A DNA stretch of 64,000 nucleotides from NCBI RefSeq assembly GCF_025118155.1, contig NW_026251388.1, positions 620,001 through 684,000 on the forward strand, given 5' to 3'. The notes beneath the pieces are model-generated. The model had not been told where the DNA came from. It worked only from the letters and a program-made list of their open reading frames with translations, and did no database searches. Of the stretch, positions 13,983 through 31,279 are shown in pieces. Each line of letters opens with the position of its first letter. Positions within the stretch are counted from its first letter, which is position 1. Position numbers and translations under genes: made by a program. This stretch comes from Cokeromyces recurvatus. Lineage: Eukaryota > Mucoromycota > Mucoromycetes > Mucorales > Mucoraceae.

Positions 13983-14977
13983 ATGGTAAATTTAAATAGA
14001 AAAAAAAAGGATTTCTAGTTGTTTTAAGTCAACTCTTTCTTTAAATATTTAGAATGATCAATTTGATTGCGCTTTAGACTTAATGCGACGTTTACCTCCA
14101 CAAAATGTGGAAGAGAACTTGGCTAGGCTTCTTGAATTAGTTCATCCCGACTTAGTAGACGAGTTATTATCAGCTATTGATCAGCCTTTAAAAGTAAGAC
14201 GCTGTAAAAAGACTGGAAAAGACTATCTTATATGTGATTATAACCGAGATGGTGATTCATATAGGTAAACTTTATAGTAATAATTATATAATTAAATTGA
14301 CTTTTTTTTATTTTATTTTTTTTTATAGATCTCCATGGAGTAATGAATATGAACCAGAGCTACCAGATGGAGCTCTCCCTTCTCCTGCTCTTCGTAAATT
14401 AGAAATTGCGGCTAATGAAGCGTTTGATACTTACCGTGAAATGTATTATGAAGGTGGTATTTCATCTGTCTATGCATTTGATATCGATGATAAATTTGCT
14501 GTTGTAGTATTAATTAAGAAAGGTAATCCTACAATTGACATCTATATAGCTCGTATTAACTTTAATTTTTTAACAGTGGGTGATGGAGCTAGACGTATGA
14601 AAGGGGCCTGGGACTCTATTCATGTATTTGAGGTTCAAGAACGCGGTCGCAACGCACAATACAAACTCACATCTACTATTATGCTTTATATGATTACAAA
14701 TAATCAAGATCTTGGTGATATGAGTCTAAGTGGAAGTATGACTAGACAGATAGAGCAAGACTTTCATGTTGATGACCCTTCTGCTCATATTGCTAATATT
14801 GGACGTATGGTCGAAGATATGGAAATGAAGATGCGTAATTCATTACAAGAGGTCTATTTTGGAAAGACAAGGGATATTGTTAATGATTTAAGAAGCTTGG
14901 GTTCCTTAGAAGAGAGTAGAAATCAAGCAAGAATTCAAAAGGAACTTGTGGGACGTCTTATGGACAGAAATAAATAA
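13983..14977 (+). CDS. CAP2: F-actin-capping protein subunit beta
   Basis: Beta subunit of the CapZ heterodimer that caps actin filament barbed ends. Exon 1 is only the ATG (13983-13985), followed by a GTAAAT donor; exon 2 is 14053-14264 and exon 3 14329-14977, giving 287 aa, the usual length. Conserved blocks include [57 protein letters not shown] and the C-terminal actin-binding tentacle region ending [10 protein letters not shown]. The start assignment depends on the one-codon exon: it restores [12 protein letters not shown], the family N-terminus, whereas the next in-frame ATG at 14083 would remove it. Confidence 0.96.
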
Positions 14978-15092
14978 TAAATAAATGAAGTAATTTAAAT
15001 TCCGCTATTTTGCTTAAAATCAACTACAACGCGCTTTTTTTTTTTTTTTTTTTTTTTTTCATTAACCTTTTTTTTTTAACTTCATTATAAAT

Positions 15093-16387
15093 ATGCGCTC
15101 CATTTTTGCAGTGCTTACAACTTTCATTACAGCATGTACTATTGTACTTGCACAAGGAACTGCGACTATGAGAACCCATTCCATTTCTATGCCCTATATT
15201 GGTAATAAAACAGATTATGTTGTTTTTATTTTATTTTTATTTTATTTTATTTTTTACCCCTTTTAACATTACTATTAGATGATGAACTTCAAAATAGATG
15301 GTTCGATTTCGGTGGAAACACTATTATCAATACTAACCAACATATTCGTTTGACTTCAACAAAACAATCCCAACTTGGTTATTTGTGGTCTCGTTTGGTA
15401 ATTATGAATTTATTAATAAAGATATCCTTTTTGTTTTTTAATCGTTTCTTCTTTAAAATAACAATAACAAAAAAAAAAGCCTTTAATTGGTGATAATTTC
15501 CAAGTAGAGTTCGAATTTAAAGTGTTTGGTAATTCAGGTCATCTTTATGGTGATGGTTTTGCCAGTAAGTTCTTTTTTCAACGAAATATGCATGTTATAG
15601 ATGATTAACAATTTTAATTAATTTTAAAGTGTGGCTCACAAAGCAAAGAATGACAGAAGGTCCTGTTTTCGGTTCTACAGATAGGTTTCAAGGTCTCGGT
15701 ATCTTTTTCGATACTTATGATAATGAACGAGCTCATGTAAATATAAATAAGTAATATATAAATATATGAATATATGGTTTACATATTAATCTAATTTTAT
15801 AATAGCGTCATACATTCCCTTATGTCATGGTAATGGTAGGCGATGGTGTAAAGTCCTATAATAACGATAAAGATGGTAGTGATAATGAACTTGCTGGCTG
15901 TGAGGTAAGAAAGATAGATAGATAAACACACACACACACATATATATATATATAGGATAACGTGTTAACATATAAGGGCCTTTGCTTATAAAAGGCTGAT
16001 TTTAGAGCTAAAGGACATCCTACACGTGCACGCTTTACATATCATAAAAACAATTATATTCAATTAGAACTTATGTGGCGTCGAGAAGACGAATGGGATT
16101 TATGTTTCAAACAACATGATGTAAATCTTCCTGAACAAGTTTATCTTGGCTTCAGTGCTCATACAGGTGAAGTGACCGACAATCATGATATTATCTCAGT
16201 TGTTACAAAGTCACTTCCTCCTGCTGTTAAAGAGGCTGCTCCACAACTTAACAAATCAAAGAAAAATGCTAGCTCAGGCGGTTTCTTGTCAGTTTTGTTC
16301 AAGTTGATGTTGGCAATTGGCTTTGTTGGTGTCCTTTACGCTGGCTATCGCTTTTATGAACAAAAGAATAGATTGAAGCGTTTTTAA
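15093..16387 (+). CDS. L-type (legume-like) lectin cargo receptor, VIP36/Emp47-type
   Basis: Early secretory pathway lectin that binds high-mannose glycoproteins. Six exons (15093-15201, 15279-15397, 15480-15564, 15630-15736, 15806-15904, 15995-16387) give 303 aa. Signal peptide residues 1-22; lectin domain with RWFDFGGNTIINTNQHIRLT, GHLYGDGFAMWLTK, GLGIFFDTYDNERA and FPYVMVMVGDGVKSY. These carry the conserved GDG and the D.YDN metal-binding type motifs of the family. A transmembrane helix near residues 276-293 and a short cytosolic tail ending KNRLKRF follow; a terminal aromatic is typical of ER-exit signals. The acceptor of exon 3 is preceded by an A-run rather than pyrimidines. Assignment to the family is firm, to a named orthologue not. 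Confidence 0.92.
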
Positions 16388-17250
16388 AGTTCAGCAGCTA
16401 AAGAAAAAAAAACATATTTCTATCCAATCAAAGTTAAAGAAGTGTACAATAAAATAATAATAAATCATTTACAGTAATGCGCTTTATTTTATTTTATTTT
16501 TATAGAGAGAATTTGCATCTTTTTGGAATAAAAATATTCTAGTCGTTTGTTAATATACTTTTTGCTTCTACTGCAAATTAGCTATTATAAAGCAATACTG
16601 GGTATCGGAAGCCTTTTTATAGCAGCAGTAAAGCCTTTCCCAATAAATGTCATTCACTCATAACACTAGATGAATTCGCTTGTGTTTTTTTTCTTTAATA
16701 AAGCTTTTTAGTAATCGTACATGCCTTTTACTACACAGACTAGTTTAATTAGATTGTATTAATTGATACATTATCTAAATAGAGCTCAGTCTAGTTATAT
16801 ACTATTGTTCCTATAAGCAATTGCTTTCCTTTATTAGTTTACCTTCTTTACCAAGTCTGAAATGAATTTTAAAATTTGCTAGTGTTTATTTAAGTTTGCA
16901 TTGTTCAAATAGTAAGTATCATTACAATGAAGAGAAGCTAATACCAGTGATTTTATAATATCAAAATAAGAAAACAAAAAAGGTTACTTTAAGCTTCTAA
17001 AGGTGCAAAATGCCGTTTTGTTATCTAATATATTGTTATCTTAAAGCGTAATAAAAACTATGTATAGACATGAAGGACAGGATTCATTTGTTTATAAATA
17101 CTTTGAATGAATTTACAGATAAAGATGGCTATTGCCATAAGTTAAATATTCAGAGCTAACATGATTTTTTTTTCCAAATTTTCAATTCCTTTAGTTATGC
17201 AAAACATATATTGCAAATAAGATAATGGATATGTAACTATGATATATAAT
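16388..17250. other. Intergenic, no gene seen
   Basis: Convergent gap between the lectin (+) and the SNIP1-like gene (-). A/T-rich, with no ORF above chance and no tRNA-like cloverleaf that I could find. Confidence 0.55.
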
Positions 17251-18226
17251 TTATTCTGCATGTAGGAGAACATATTCTCTTGTACTATTACCAAACTTAA
17301 GAATATCTTTAGCCCTTAACTCAACAAAACGTGTCTGAGGAATCTGATCACCGTTAAGAAAAGTACCATTTGTTGCTTCAAGATCGATAATAAAGGGTCT
17401 ATTAGAAATAATAAATTACATATTAGGATATATCCACTAAAAAAAAAAAAGAAAAAAAGAAAAGAAAAGAAAAAGAAAGAAAGAAAGAAAAAATTACTTT
17501 ATAACTTTTTGAGGCTTCCCATTGCTATCTTCTTCTGTAATTATTCTATATTGCAATACTGCATGTTGCTTTGAACATGAAGGATGATCGACAGGAATGT
17601 CAGCTACCTATCAAGACATGGGAATTTTAAATTCGTAACAACAGAGAAAATAAACATATTCAACAAATAAATTACCGTTCGATCGCGACCGATCAAATAT
17701 GAACTTTGTCTATGAATATGTAATATGTCTATATTGTTATACATCACAAAGTATAAGATCAAATGAGAATGCAATTTTTTCCTTCTTTTAAATTACCAAT
17801 TTGTTCATCGCCTTTAAAAACATAAAGTCTCCATTTTAATTTGGGCTTTGCTGCTTCAGGAGGCTCATTATATTTAAGCTGTACACCATTTACTGTATTC
17901 GTTTCTGCTGCTAAATTTCCTGAAAGTCCAAAATTAGGTTCGATTTTTTGTACAGGTTCTTCTCTTTCTGTTTGTGCATTGTCTTCTGGTCGTCCCCATT
18001 CAAATCTTTTATTACTTCTTCTATCATTATTTGTTCTACGATTATCCTTTTCACGTCGTGGAGAACGAGACCGTGTTCGGTATCTTCTAGATGGTGAGCG
18101 AGATCTTCCTTCTCGTCGGTGAGATGGTGAACGAGAACGTGAAAATCGTTCGTGCTTTATTGAAGGTGATTTCGATCTAGAATGAGATTTTCTGGATGAT
18201 CGACTATATCTTGATGGTGAGCCCAT
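17251..18226 (-). CDS. PML1: FHA-domain splicing/RNA factor, SNIP1/Pml1 family
   Basis: Exons 18226-17797, 17728-17676, 17607-17498 and 17398-17251 give 246 aa. Residues 1-75 are an RS-rich arm (SRSPSHRREGRSRSPSRRYR). Residues about 130-240 form an FHA domain: LKWRLYVFKGDE, SSYLIGRDRTVADIPVDHPS, CSKQHAVLQYR and DLEATNGTFLNGDQIP. These contain the phosphothreonine-binding GR, S..H and NG signatures. This architecture is that of human SNIP1, plant DDL and yeast Pml1 of the pre-mRNA retention and splicing (RES) complex, acting in the nucleus. The RS arm is like SNIP1 rather than the shorter yeast form. The gene faces a 3.9 kb gene-poor region upstream. Confidence 0.93.
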
Positions 18227-22104
<3,878 letters not shown>

Positions 22105-25100
22105 ATGGCCGAAAGCGAGAAAAGTATAATTAAACAACCAGATTGGCATACAAAGTCAATTGAAGAGGTTACATACGAGTTTCAAACATCTTTAGATAAT
22201 GGTCTTTCAACAAATGAAGTAACAACCAGACATGTATTATATGGCTTTAACGAATTATCAGCAAATGGAAGACCAGCATGGCTTAAAGTCATGATAGGTC
22301 AATGTTTAGACGTTATGAATTGGATTTTTATTGCATTAGCAGTTGCTTCTTATTGTTTGGCAGATTATGTCACTGGATCTTTGTTATTATTTATTGCTAT
22401 TTCCAATTTATGTCTTGGCTTCTCTCAAGAGTATGCTGCCGAGCAAACATTAGCTGCGCTCAAGAATCTTTCTTCTCCTTCAGCTCAAGTTATTCGTGAT
22501 GGTACTGAACAAACTATTTCTAGTCGTGAAATAGTGCCTGGTGATATTTTACTTGTCAAAGAAGGTGATTCTGTCGCTGCAGATGCTCGTTTAGTTTATA
22601 CATCAAACCTTGAATGTGATGAGGCTTTATTAACTGGTGAATCTGTTCCTGTTGCTAAGCAATTGGTTGTTCTCGACAAACTTGGTAAAGATTTACATAC
22701 GAATAAATTAACTAATTTATGTAATACTTATACCTTATCTCTTTATATATATATTAAATAGATGAGCCTTTAGGAGATCGTATCAATATGCTTTATTCTT
22801 CAACCATAGTCTCCAAGGGCAGAGGGAAAGCTATTGTTACATCAACTGGTATGCATACTGAAATTGGTAAAATAGCTTCAAAACTTAACGATGCAAGCGA
22901 CTCCGATCGTACCCGTCTCCAAAAGAGTTTGGATAAAATGTATGTTATGTTACTTATTACTGCTGTGATTTGTGTCTTAATCGTACTTGCCTCGGTCAAA
23001 TTTAAACCAGATTATGATACTGGCATGTATGCCATGACGGCAGCTCTCTCTGTCTTGCCAGCTGGTTTAACTACTGTCATGACCCTCACTCTAGTATTAG
23101 GTGGTAAAGAAATGGCTCGTCAAAAGGCTATTGTAAGAAAGTTAAAATGTTTGGAAACATTGGGATCTGTAACGAATATCTTTTCTGATAAGACGGGTAC
23201 TTTAACTATGGCTAAGATGGTTGTTATTCGTTTCTGGACACCTATTCAAGGATTCTTTTACGTTACTCCTCATGGCCTTGCCCCTAAAGGGGATATCTAT
23301 TACACACATGACGAATTATATGATAACGTGAATGGGAACGTAAATGCTGAGTATGTAGACAAGAGGAGCCTCCCACTTAATATTGCTCAATTAGTACGTT
23401 GTGCTGCCCTTTGTAATATGTCAAGTATTTATCCACGAGAAGAAAAAGCCATTCATATTACTACGGATGAGAAGAAAGTTCCCACGGATAATGATAATAA
23501 TAATAATATCGAAGACACAGAATCCGATGATTGGATTGCAAGCGGAGCTCCTACTGAAGTCGCTTTACAAGTGTTCGCACATAAATTTGGGATGGGGAAA
23601 CCTAGTTTATTTGAAAGTGGTTGGGAATTATTGGCTGAATATCAATTTGATTCTACTATTAAACGTATGACGACAATTTGTTTAGACAAAAATTCTGGCT
23701 TAGTTTTTGCTTTCACCAAGGGTGCTGCTGAACGTATTATCAAGCTTTGCTCTAGCATATCAACAGAGAATGAACTTCAAACTGTATTAGACAAAGTAGA
23801 TAGCTTGGCTGCAAAGGGCCTTCGTGTGATGGCTATGGCTTATCGTAAACTTGATCTTACTGCTGATGTCTCAGCTGAAGAACTTCAACAAAAACCACGT
23901 GATGAAATCGAACAGGATTTGATTTTCTTGGGACTTACTGGTATCTATGATCCTCCTAGAAAGGAATCCAGACAGGCAGTCTGTGAGGCTCATCGTGCTG
24001 GTATCTCTGTTCATATGCTTACGGGTGATCATGAAAAGACAGCTACTGCTATTGCGAAAGAAATCAGTATCTTGAAGAAAAATATATCCCCTGAAGAACA
24101 GAGGCGACTTGTGATGACAGGTGCAGAATTTGATGCTATGACGGACGAAGAGATTGATGCCCTTCAAGATTTACCCCTTGTTGTTGCTCGTTGTTCACCC
24201 GAAACAAAGGTCAAAATGATTCAAGCCTCCTCACGTCGTAAGAATATCTCTGCCATGACAGGTGATGGTGTTAACGATTCCCCTTCACTTCGTATTGCCG
24301 ACGTTGGTATTGCTATGGGTAAGAATGGTAGTGATGTAGCTAAACAAGCTTCAGATATCATCTTAACAGACGATAATTTCGCCACCATCATTCGTGCCAT
24401 CGCTGAGGGCCGTCGTATTTACCAAAATATGCAACGTTTCCTTTTATACTATTGGATTTTCTTATTTGCCTTAGCACTCATTGTCTTGGTCTGCTTACCT
24501 ATTCGTGATCCCGCTGGTCATCCTGCTGCTCCCATATCTACAATTCAAATGCTTTATATCTATGTAGCCATTACGCCTCCTGCGGGCTCTCTTAGTATGC
24601 AACCAGCGTCGGCAACAGTCATGAAGGAGCCTCCACGTCCTCCTACAGAAAGTGTCTTTAATCGAGAAATTATCATGGATACGATCGCTTACTCACTTGG
24701 CTCAACTATTGTTTGTTTGATTGCCTTCTTTGTTCCTCTTTATACGTTGGGTAATGGTGTAGGTGGTATCAACTGTGATACGGACTTTGTAGCAGGCGAC
24801 TGTGACTCTTTCTTTCGCAGTCGCGGCTCCCTCTTGGTTACCTTGTCATTTTCATTATTAGTTGTTATGGTGCACTGTCGTAGCTACCGTCAAGTAGAAT
24901 GGAATTGGATAGGTCTTCGTAAGACACTAAGTTCTTTTACTTTTGTTGGCACCTTTATTTTCATCGTCATCACTCTTTGTGTTTTTATGTATGTCCCTGT
25001 AATCGCTATCAAGGGCTTTCGTATGATGGGAATTACATGGGAATGGGGTCTTGATATTGGCTTAGTTCTAGCTCTACTTATTGGTGGTGAGGTCTATAAA

Positions 25101-25178
25101 TGGGCAAAGCGCACATTTTTGAAACCTATGGATTCTGGAGCTGTCAATTTTGATGATGATAGTACTGCTGTTCAATAA
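22105..25178 (+). CDS. ENA1: P-type cation ATPase, ENA (type IID) Na+/K+ exporter
   Basis: Plasma-membrane ion pump driving Na+ or K+ efflux. Exons 22105-22684 and 22762-25178 give 998 aa, typical for the ENA group. An N-terminal cation-ATPase domain (WHTKSIEEVTYEFQTSLDNG) is followed by the actuator TGES at residues 177-180, LPAGLTTVMTLTLVLGG in helix 4, the phosphorylation site FSDKTGTLT (Asp336), KGAAER in the nucleotide domain, and MLTGDHEKTA. The hinge TGDGVNDSPSLRIADVGIAM and C-terminal helices include KEPPRPPTESVFNREI. The IVRKL.CLE.LGSVTNIFSDKTGT run is the ENA/type II pattern and excludes H+-ATPases. Na+ rather than Ca2+ specificity is inferred from overall similarity. The hexanucleotide array sits directly upstream and may affect its expression. 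Confidence 0.9.
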
Positions 25179-25378
25179 GTATATATTTATAACATTAGAA
25201 TAGTTTTACTTTTTTTTTTTCATCTTATCCTTTTTGTATATTATATACATATAATGAAACAAAGTCTTATGCCCCTCTTTATATTACGTACAAATATATA
25301 ATTTAGAATAATTACACATATAAAATGCAATATGCCTTCTATTAAATAATAAACATTCTCTTAATACATAAACATATA

Positions 25379-28300
25379 TTATATTAGTTTAATATCTATT
25401 TGAATATAAAAGTAGTCTGTGGAAGAAACATCTAATGAAATGTTCATCATATTAACGGTCAGTAATTCATTTTCTGCAGACCACGACCAATCTTTAGTAC
25501 TATTTAACAATGTCCCATCCATAAATACTCGTTGAGGAATCATTCTTAAATGAGAATGACAATGCTTCGTTACTGACTTCTCTCTCCCAATCCAAAAGCC
25601 ACATGAAGCACTCCGATGTGATAGCCACGCCTTGTAGATTGCATAATAACAACTACTGTTATTAGATGCTTTAACAAGATCTGTTTTAAGAATAGCCTTT
25701 GTACCGTTAAATTTATCCATCAGGCCCAAACAAGCTACAGAAAGATACCCAAGGGAACGGATAGGACTTATGGATACAAGACTAGTACCAAACCCATCTA
25801 CCTTAACTGTGATTGCTCGGCTTGAGCTATTATTATATTTTTTATCACCTATTACTTGACGAGGCAAATACATAAGTTTACCTTGATCAGAGCCATAAAC
25901 AACATACGCTATAGTAGGTGCCATACTGGTTTTCTTTATACCAAAGATATCATTTGTCACTACACCTAAACGTATATTAGGCCCTGTATTCCAAAAACCA
26001 CAAACACCGTATTCAGGGATCCAGTAACATGGTGGTCTTTTTTGATTCTGGCCAAATGATGATTGCTCTCGATTTACGTTGTATAAACTAAGAAGAGATT
26101 GATTACTCATTGGGTTATTAAAAACGGTTTCAAACGTTGGTTGAGGCGCTTGTGCTGATCTTAAAATAGTATAACCTAAATGTCTATTTTGCCCTAGTAA
26201 TTTATAAATGAGATCTGTATTATGTCTGTTGGGTAAATCAGTAATATAAATTGGCCCTCCTGATATAGCACGACTTTGAAAGAGAGAGAGAGAGAGAAAA
26301 AAAGATAAAAAAAATAAAATAAAAAAATGGATGCAAGTATATAAAAATGTATAGAAGTAAATAGTTGGCATCCTTTTTTTTTTTTTTTGTTTTTAAAAAA
26401 ATAAAAAAATAAATAAAATCTTGAAATATACCTTGTTGCATGATATTCAGCAAATGGATGGTCAGATTGAAACATATCCCAGTCACCAATAGCAGGGTAA
26501 TGAGTAGTCCATAATGTGTTGATAGCATTAGCATAGATATGCCATGGATGACTCTCCTTTTCATTAGGAAAGAAATCATCACTATTTCTATAATAAAAGA
26601 GAATATAACATTATCATACACACTATTTAAGTTTAAAGTTGTTTATTTACCGAAAAATAGAGCTATTTATGTCAGAAAGTACAGGGTTCAATAAGATGTG
26701 TGGTGTTAATGACATACAATTAATAACTTGACCCTTCAGGAATCTATCAGCATTTTCAACCATTGCTTGTCTATATTTATCCCATAAATCCATCTTCTCC
26801 TTATCTGTCGTTGTGACTAAATCTTGAAAACTGCCTTGATTATCTACTTTTACAAAATCGACACCTACTTGATTTAAAAATTTGTAAAAATCATAATAGA
26901 ACACATCTGGATTTTTTAAAATGCCTATTGATTCTTCTAAGGAATTATTGTTCTTAATAGCTTGATAGGAACACCATTCGTCTTTATAATTGGTTGAAAA
27001 TGATTTATCTATACCGTTCCAATATCCCCATAAGGTCTATAATGAGCGAAGAGAGAGAGAGAAAGAGAGAGAGCAAAGAATAAGTCGTGTTACCTGTAAA
27101 TAAAGATCAGTGATGACTACTTACATGCCATACACCAATATATTGAATGAATGTATAATCCTGTTTTAACCTTTGAATTGTATACTCCAATCCTCCAGGA
27201 AATTTATTTTGACATGCATCTAAACCTATTAATTGTTGATTTGAATCTGAAACCTGCTGCCAACCATCATCTAAAAGTAGATAACCTACAGGAATCTGAT
27301 TTGCCTTTAAGCTACTTAAAGCAGAATCCACTTTATTCATATCTACGTCCTTTCCAAATGCATTCCAAGTACAAAATCCTAGTCGATCTAATAGAATAGG
27401 AGGATCGATACGAGTGTTCACCGTCTTATTATCATCTTGCTTCTTTATTGAATGCTGATAATATTTAAGAGCTAATTGAATAAGTCGTGCAAATGATTCT
27501 GTCTTTGACGTAGAAAGAATTAATAAATGTGCAGCATCATCACTTTCTGGATTATAGTAAAAGTTGAATGTAGCATCACCTTGACTTGTGCTATTAGGTG
27601 CTAACCAACAAGTTGAATTTTGGCTTGTAACCATCCATAAATGTATATTTCCTCGATCACTATCTTGATATAAAAATAACTGCCATCTTTCTGTACTACT
27701 TCTATCTTTAAAATTATCCATTCCTGCTACAGGTGTTAGCCAAGTAGATCTGTTGTGATAAATAGAATAATTTTTGGAAGTTAGTTTTATCTTAGTGTAA
27801 TTAAGGAACAAAAAAAAAGTACTTTATTAAATATCTCACCCTTTTCTTATGAATGCTATATAGGAATGAATAGGGTGATTGAGTCTTCCAAGTGAAAAAC
27901 ATGTATTATTAGAAGAATATTTCTGAGTTTTAAAATGCCAAAGATCTGTTGTTGTCATGCTAAAATGCTCCTTTGCAACAAATTTAAGTTGAGGGATAGC
28001 AGCAAAAGTAGGTGCTGTAATATAAGGAATCGTATTATCATGATGAACAATACGGATAATACCGTTTTCATTTGGTTTCCCAAGCCAACACCATTGCTTT
28101 GGATTATCATTAGTAATGGCGAATCTTAATGTAAACTCATAATCATCAAGAGGTAAATGAGTTGTATCAACTTTAAGATAATAATCATGGTTATTTGATT
28201 GAGTGAAAGGTATTCCAATCCAATATTTTTTAGGTGATAAGTTAGTCCATAACTCAATATAACATTCAATAGATGAATAGCAAAAAAAATGCAAATACTT

Positions 28301-28384
28301 TTCTTGATGTTGTTGGATAATAATCCTTGAGCATAAATTAGGTGCAAGTAAAATTGTTGGCTGCTCCTTATCAGTAACAGTCAT
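25379..28384 (-). CDS. Glycoside hydrolase family 36, raffinose synthase / seed-imbibition-like
   Basis: Five exons (28384-27840, 27749-27125, 27036-26651, 26587-26432, 26273-25379) close in frame to 868 aa. There is no signal peptide, so it is probably cytosolic. The N-terminal beta domain is followed by the TIM barrel: DRLGFCTWNAFGKDVDMNKV, VGYLLLDDGWQQVSD, FVKVDNQGSFQDL (nucleophile Asp about 455), NSDDFFPN (acid/base Asp about 522) and SRAISGGPIYITDLPNRHNT. These are the signatures of the alpha-galactosidase/raffinose synthase (Sip) branch of GH36, which acts on alpha-galactosides. Whether this enzyme hydrolyses or transfers galactose cannot be read from sequence. It is convergent with the ATPase gene, with 200 bp between stops. 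Confidence 0.9.
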
Positions 28385-30561
28385 TATTAAAAAAAAAAAA
28401 ATAATAATATAGAAAAGAAAATTACAACAACAAATATTTAAACTATTATTTTTATTTATTTTTTAAGCATCCCTAATTTAGAATCAACGGTAAAAAAAAA
28501 AGAAAAAAAAAAGGAGAAAAGTGTGAATAGGACACAGTTAGTGATGAATGGGAAGAGAGAGTAATGACTAATCAGGGAATGGTTGAACATTCTGATGACA
28601 GTGAAGGTAGATTTTAATGATAAAAAAAAAGGCAAACAAGTTTATGAGATTAGAACTGTTTCTAAAGCAAATAGATTTTTCTTTATAAAAGTTATTTTCT
28701 GATTTATTTATTGGATGAATAAAGTCAAGTTTCCGAGAAACTGTTATCTATTTATTCATTGTGTACATTAGAAATGATCTTCAACTAAAAGTTAGTTAGT
28801 TATTTATACAGTACACTACTGGATATTTTTATTCTAAATATCAATTCTAAATTTCACTCACATCATTTAATACCGAAATTTTAAGCAATCATTATTTAGC
28901 TGGGAGAGACAGAAAGTCGGTCATAAATCATATACTGTAAAAATAAAAACCAGAATAGCATCCTTGCTGTACAGACCTTTCAGTAGTCCCTTTAAGATTA
29001 TGTAGCTATCATCTTCACATTTCCCCTTTCGTAAATGCCTTTTTCTGTAAGTTTTCCTGTTGATACTAATAAAAAGATTTTATCTTACATAAATGTAATT
29101 ATTCGTCAAGAGCTTAAAATAAGCAATTCAATATTGGATCGAAAAGAAAAAAAAAAGTGCTCTCAGCATAACAATGTTCTTATTACAGCTGTGACAGAGA
29201 AGATTGTCAATCTTTGTAATTTTTCTTAGAAATGTAATCTTCTGTGTCAAAACCTCCATCAACATCTATATTGGTGAATAACGCAATTGTAATAGTATTA
29301 TAAGAAAATTATGTTTGCTGTTCAAGTATTGTATAAATCAAATAAAAAAGTACGATCATTATATCTCTAATCCTCACAGCAGAAGAGTGAAAGAGTTTTA
29401 CCTATAATATTTCGTTTTAGAAAGGATGTTATGTGAGACTAGTCTAATGATTGTGAATAAAAAAAAACAAGATTCACAGAAAAGCTACTCTGACTAATGA
29501 GTAAAAAAGAAAAAAAAATGTGTAGTTTAACCATTTAAAGCTTTTTATTCCTTAAATACCAAATCAATTAACGTAAAGTCTTACAAGCTACTCTATAACT
29601 TTAAGACTTTCAAGACAATAGTTTACAAGTTTGTCGACCTTGAAAAAAGAAAAAACGAGTTCTTTCTATAAGATTATATCCAACAGAATAATGGTATTAA
29701 AAACTTACTTGAGTCAGGCTATGAATATGTACTAAAATGAATAAACAATTTTATAGGTTTTCCTGTGTAAGGCAGTTTGCTGAATAAGCTTAGATCAAAT
29801 GAGTAATATATTCTATATTTTTTTTTGTAACAGAGGAATAAACAAGAAATTTCGAATTTGTATATGAAATAGATCACCACATTAAAATAAGATTTAAAGG
29901 ATATCAGTATGTGTTAATATTATTAAAAGACTTGAGATAATTTCGTTTAAGAAATACTGTTTACTGATAAATAATATACCACCAATATCTATCTAATGTT
30001 AAAATAGGTGAGACATTCAATATTATATTCCTTGATGAATCTAGATTTAAATAGTAGATATTATGTTTAAAAACCTATTCAATGATCTATAATAATGCAT
30101 TATGAGCTAAATTTTTATTTAAAAGTGCGTCAAATTTTCTGCCAATAACAGGTAATGATAATGTATTCATATAATTGGATAGTTACATAGTGTTAGTTAC
30201 GTATGACTCAATAAAAAGCACAACTATAAATCAACAAAAATAAAGTAAAAAATAAAAAAAAATAAATAAAAATAAAAATAAAAATAAAATTAAATAAAAA
30301 TACCTTAGAGAATAATGATGAGCTTATTTATCATATATAAAAAAAATACATAAATTGAATAAGCGTAGACTTTGTTATATTCCTTCTTCTTCTGCTTAAA
30401 TATACAGAAATGATTTCACAATACTGTAAGACAAGGTTTCCAAAAAAGAAAATATAAACAAAAATGAAGTCACCCTACTATTATTATTATTATTATTATT
30501 ATTACTATTATTATTATTATTATTTCTACCATTATTGTTTCTTTTCTTTATATTATATACG

Positions 30562-30605
<44 letters not shown>

Positions 30606-30675
30606 GTTATATATACATATACATAATATATATATACTCATATATATTTACAGCATTGCTCACTTTTGTACTTAT
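28385..30675. other. Intergenic, microsatellite-rich, no confident gene
   Basis: Divergent 2.3 kb gap between GH36 (-) and the F-box gene (+). A 64-codon ORF at 29035-29229 (+, MPFSVSFPVDTNKKILSYIN start) is unrecognised and probably chance or a relic. Near the F-box start there is an (ATT)n array (about 30478-30524) and a CA array (30571-30601); the ORF that runs through them into the F-box frame is repeat-derived. Confidence 0.55.
30571..30601. repeat. CA dinucleotide microsatellite
   Basis: About 15 copies of AC, 75 bp upstream of the chosen F-box ATG. It encodes a His-Thr run in the frame that extends upstream of that ATG, which is why the extension was not accepted. Confidence 0.95.
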
Positions 30676-31233
30676 ATGACAAGAGATGCTTTATTAAGAG
30701 CAAAAACTCTTTCAACTACCAATACTTTTACAATTACATCATCATCTACAACGAGTAATAATAATAAAAAATTTATACCATGCCTCGACCATATATTTTC
30801 ATTTTTAAGTCGGTCAGATATAAGAACTACACTTTTAGTTTCAAGAGTTTGGCAAATAGAAGCAGTTAAAAGGTTATGGTCAAGCTTTAAATTTGTAAGA
30901 GAACGAGGTTTTGAAGAAATATTTCATATATTATCTAGACGAACAACTACATTACAATATGGCGATTACATCACTTCAATTGAACTTGTTCATTCCGATA
31001 GTTTCGCTTTAAACTCGAATCATATATACTTGATCACCTCATTATGTCCAAATTTATTATCTATTACAATTACTTTTCATCATACCCGTTTAGTTGCTCC
31101 TCCTACTGCTGCACATTTAGTAATGAGACAACAGCAACAAAATATACAAAACAATCCGTCTTCTTTTTATTCTCAACATTCACAAAAACCTCCTTTACCT
31201 TTGCCAATGTTAATAAGACAACGCCAACAAAGA

Positions 31234-31279
<46 letters not shown>

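Noticed and set aside
29035..29229. 64-codon ORF MPFSVSFPVDTNKK
   Set aside because: Short, isolated, no recognisable motif; not supported as a gene.
30535..30675. N-terminal extension of the F-box protein (MFLFFILYTYIHTHTHT)
   Set aside because: It translates a CA microsatellite and A/T-rich upstream DNA; the ATG at 30676 is directly followed by family-like sequence.
30464..30679. Poly-Tyr ORF on + and poly-Asn/Cys-Val ORF on -
   Set aside because: Products of the ATT and CA arrays.
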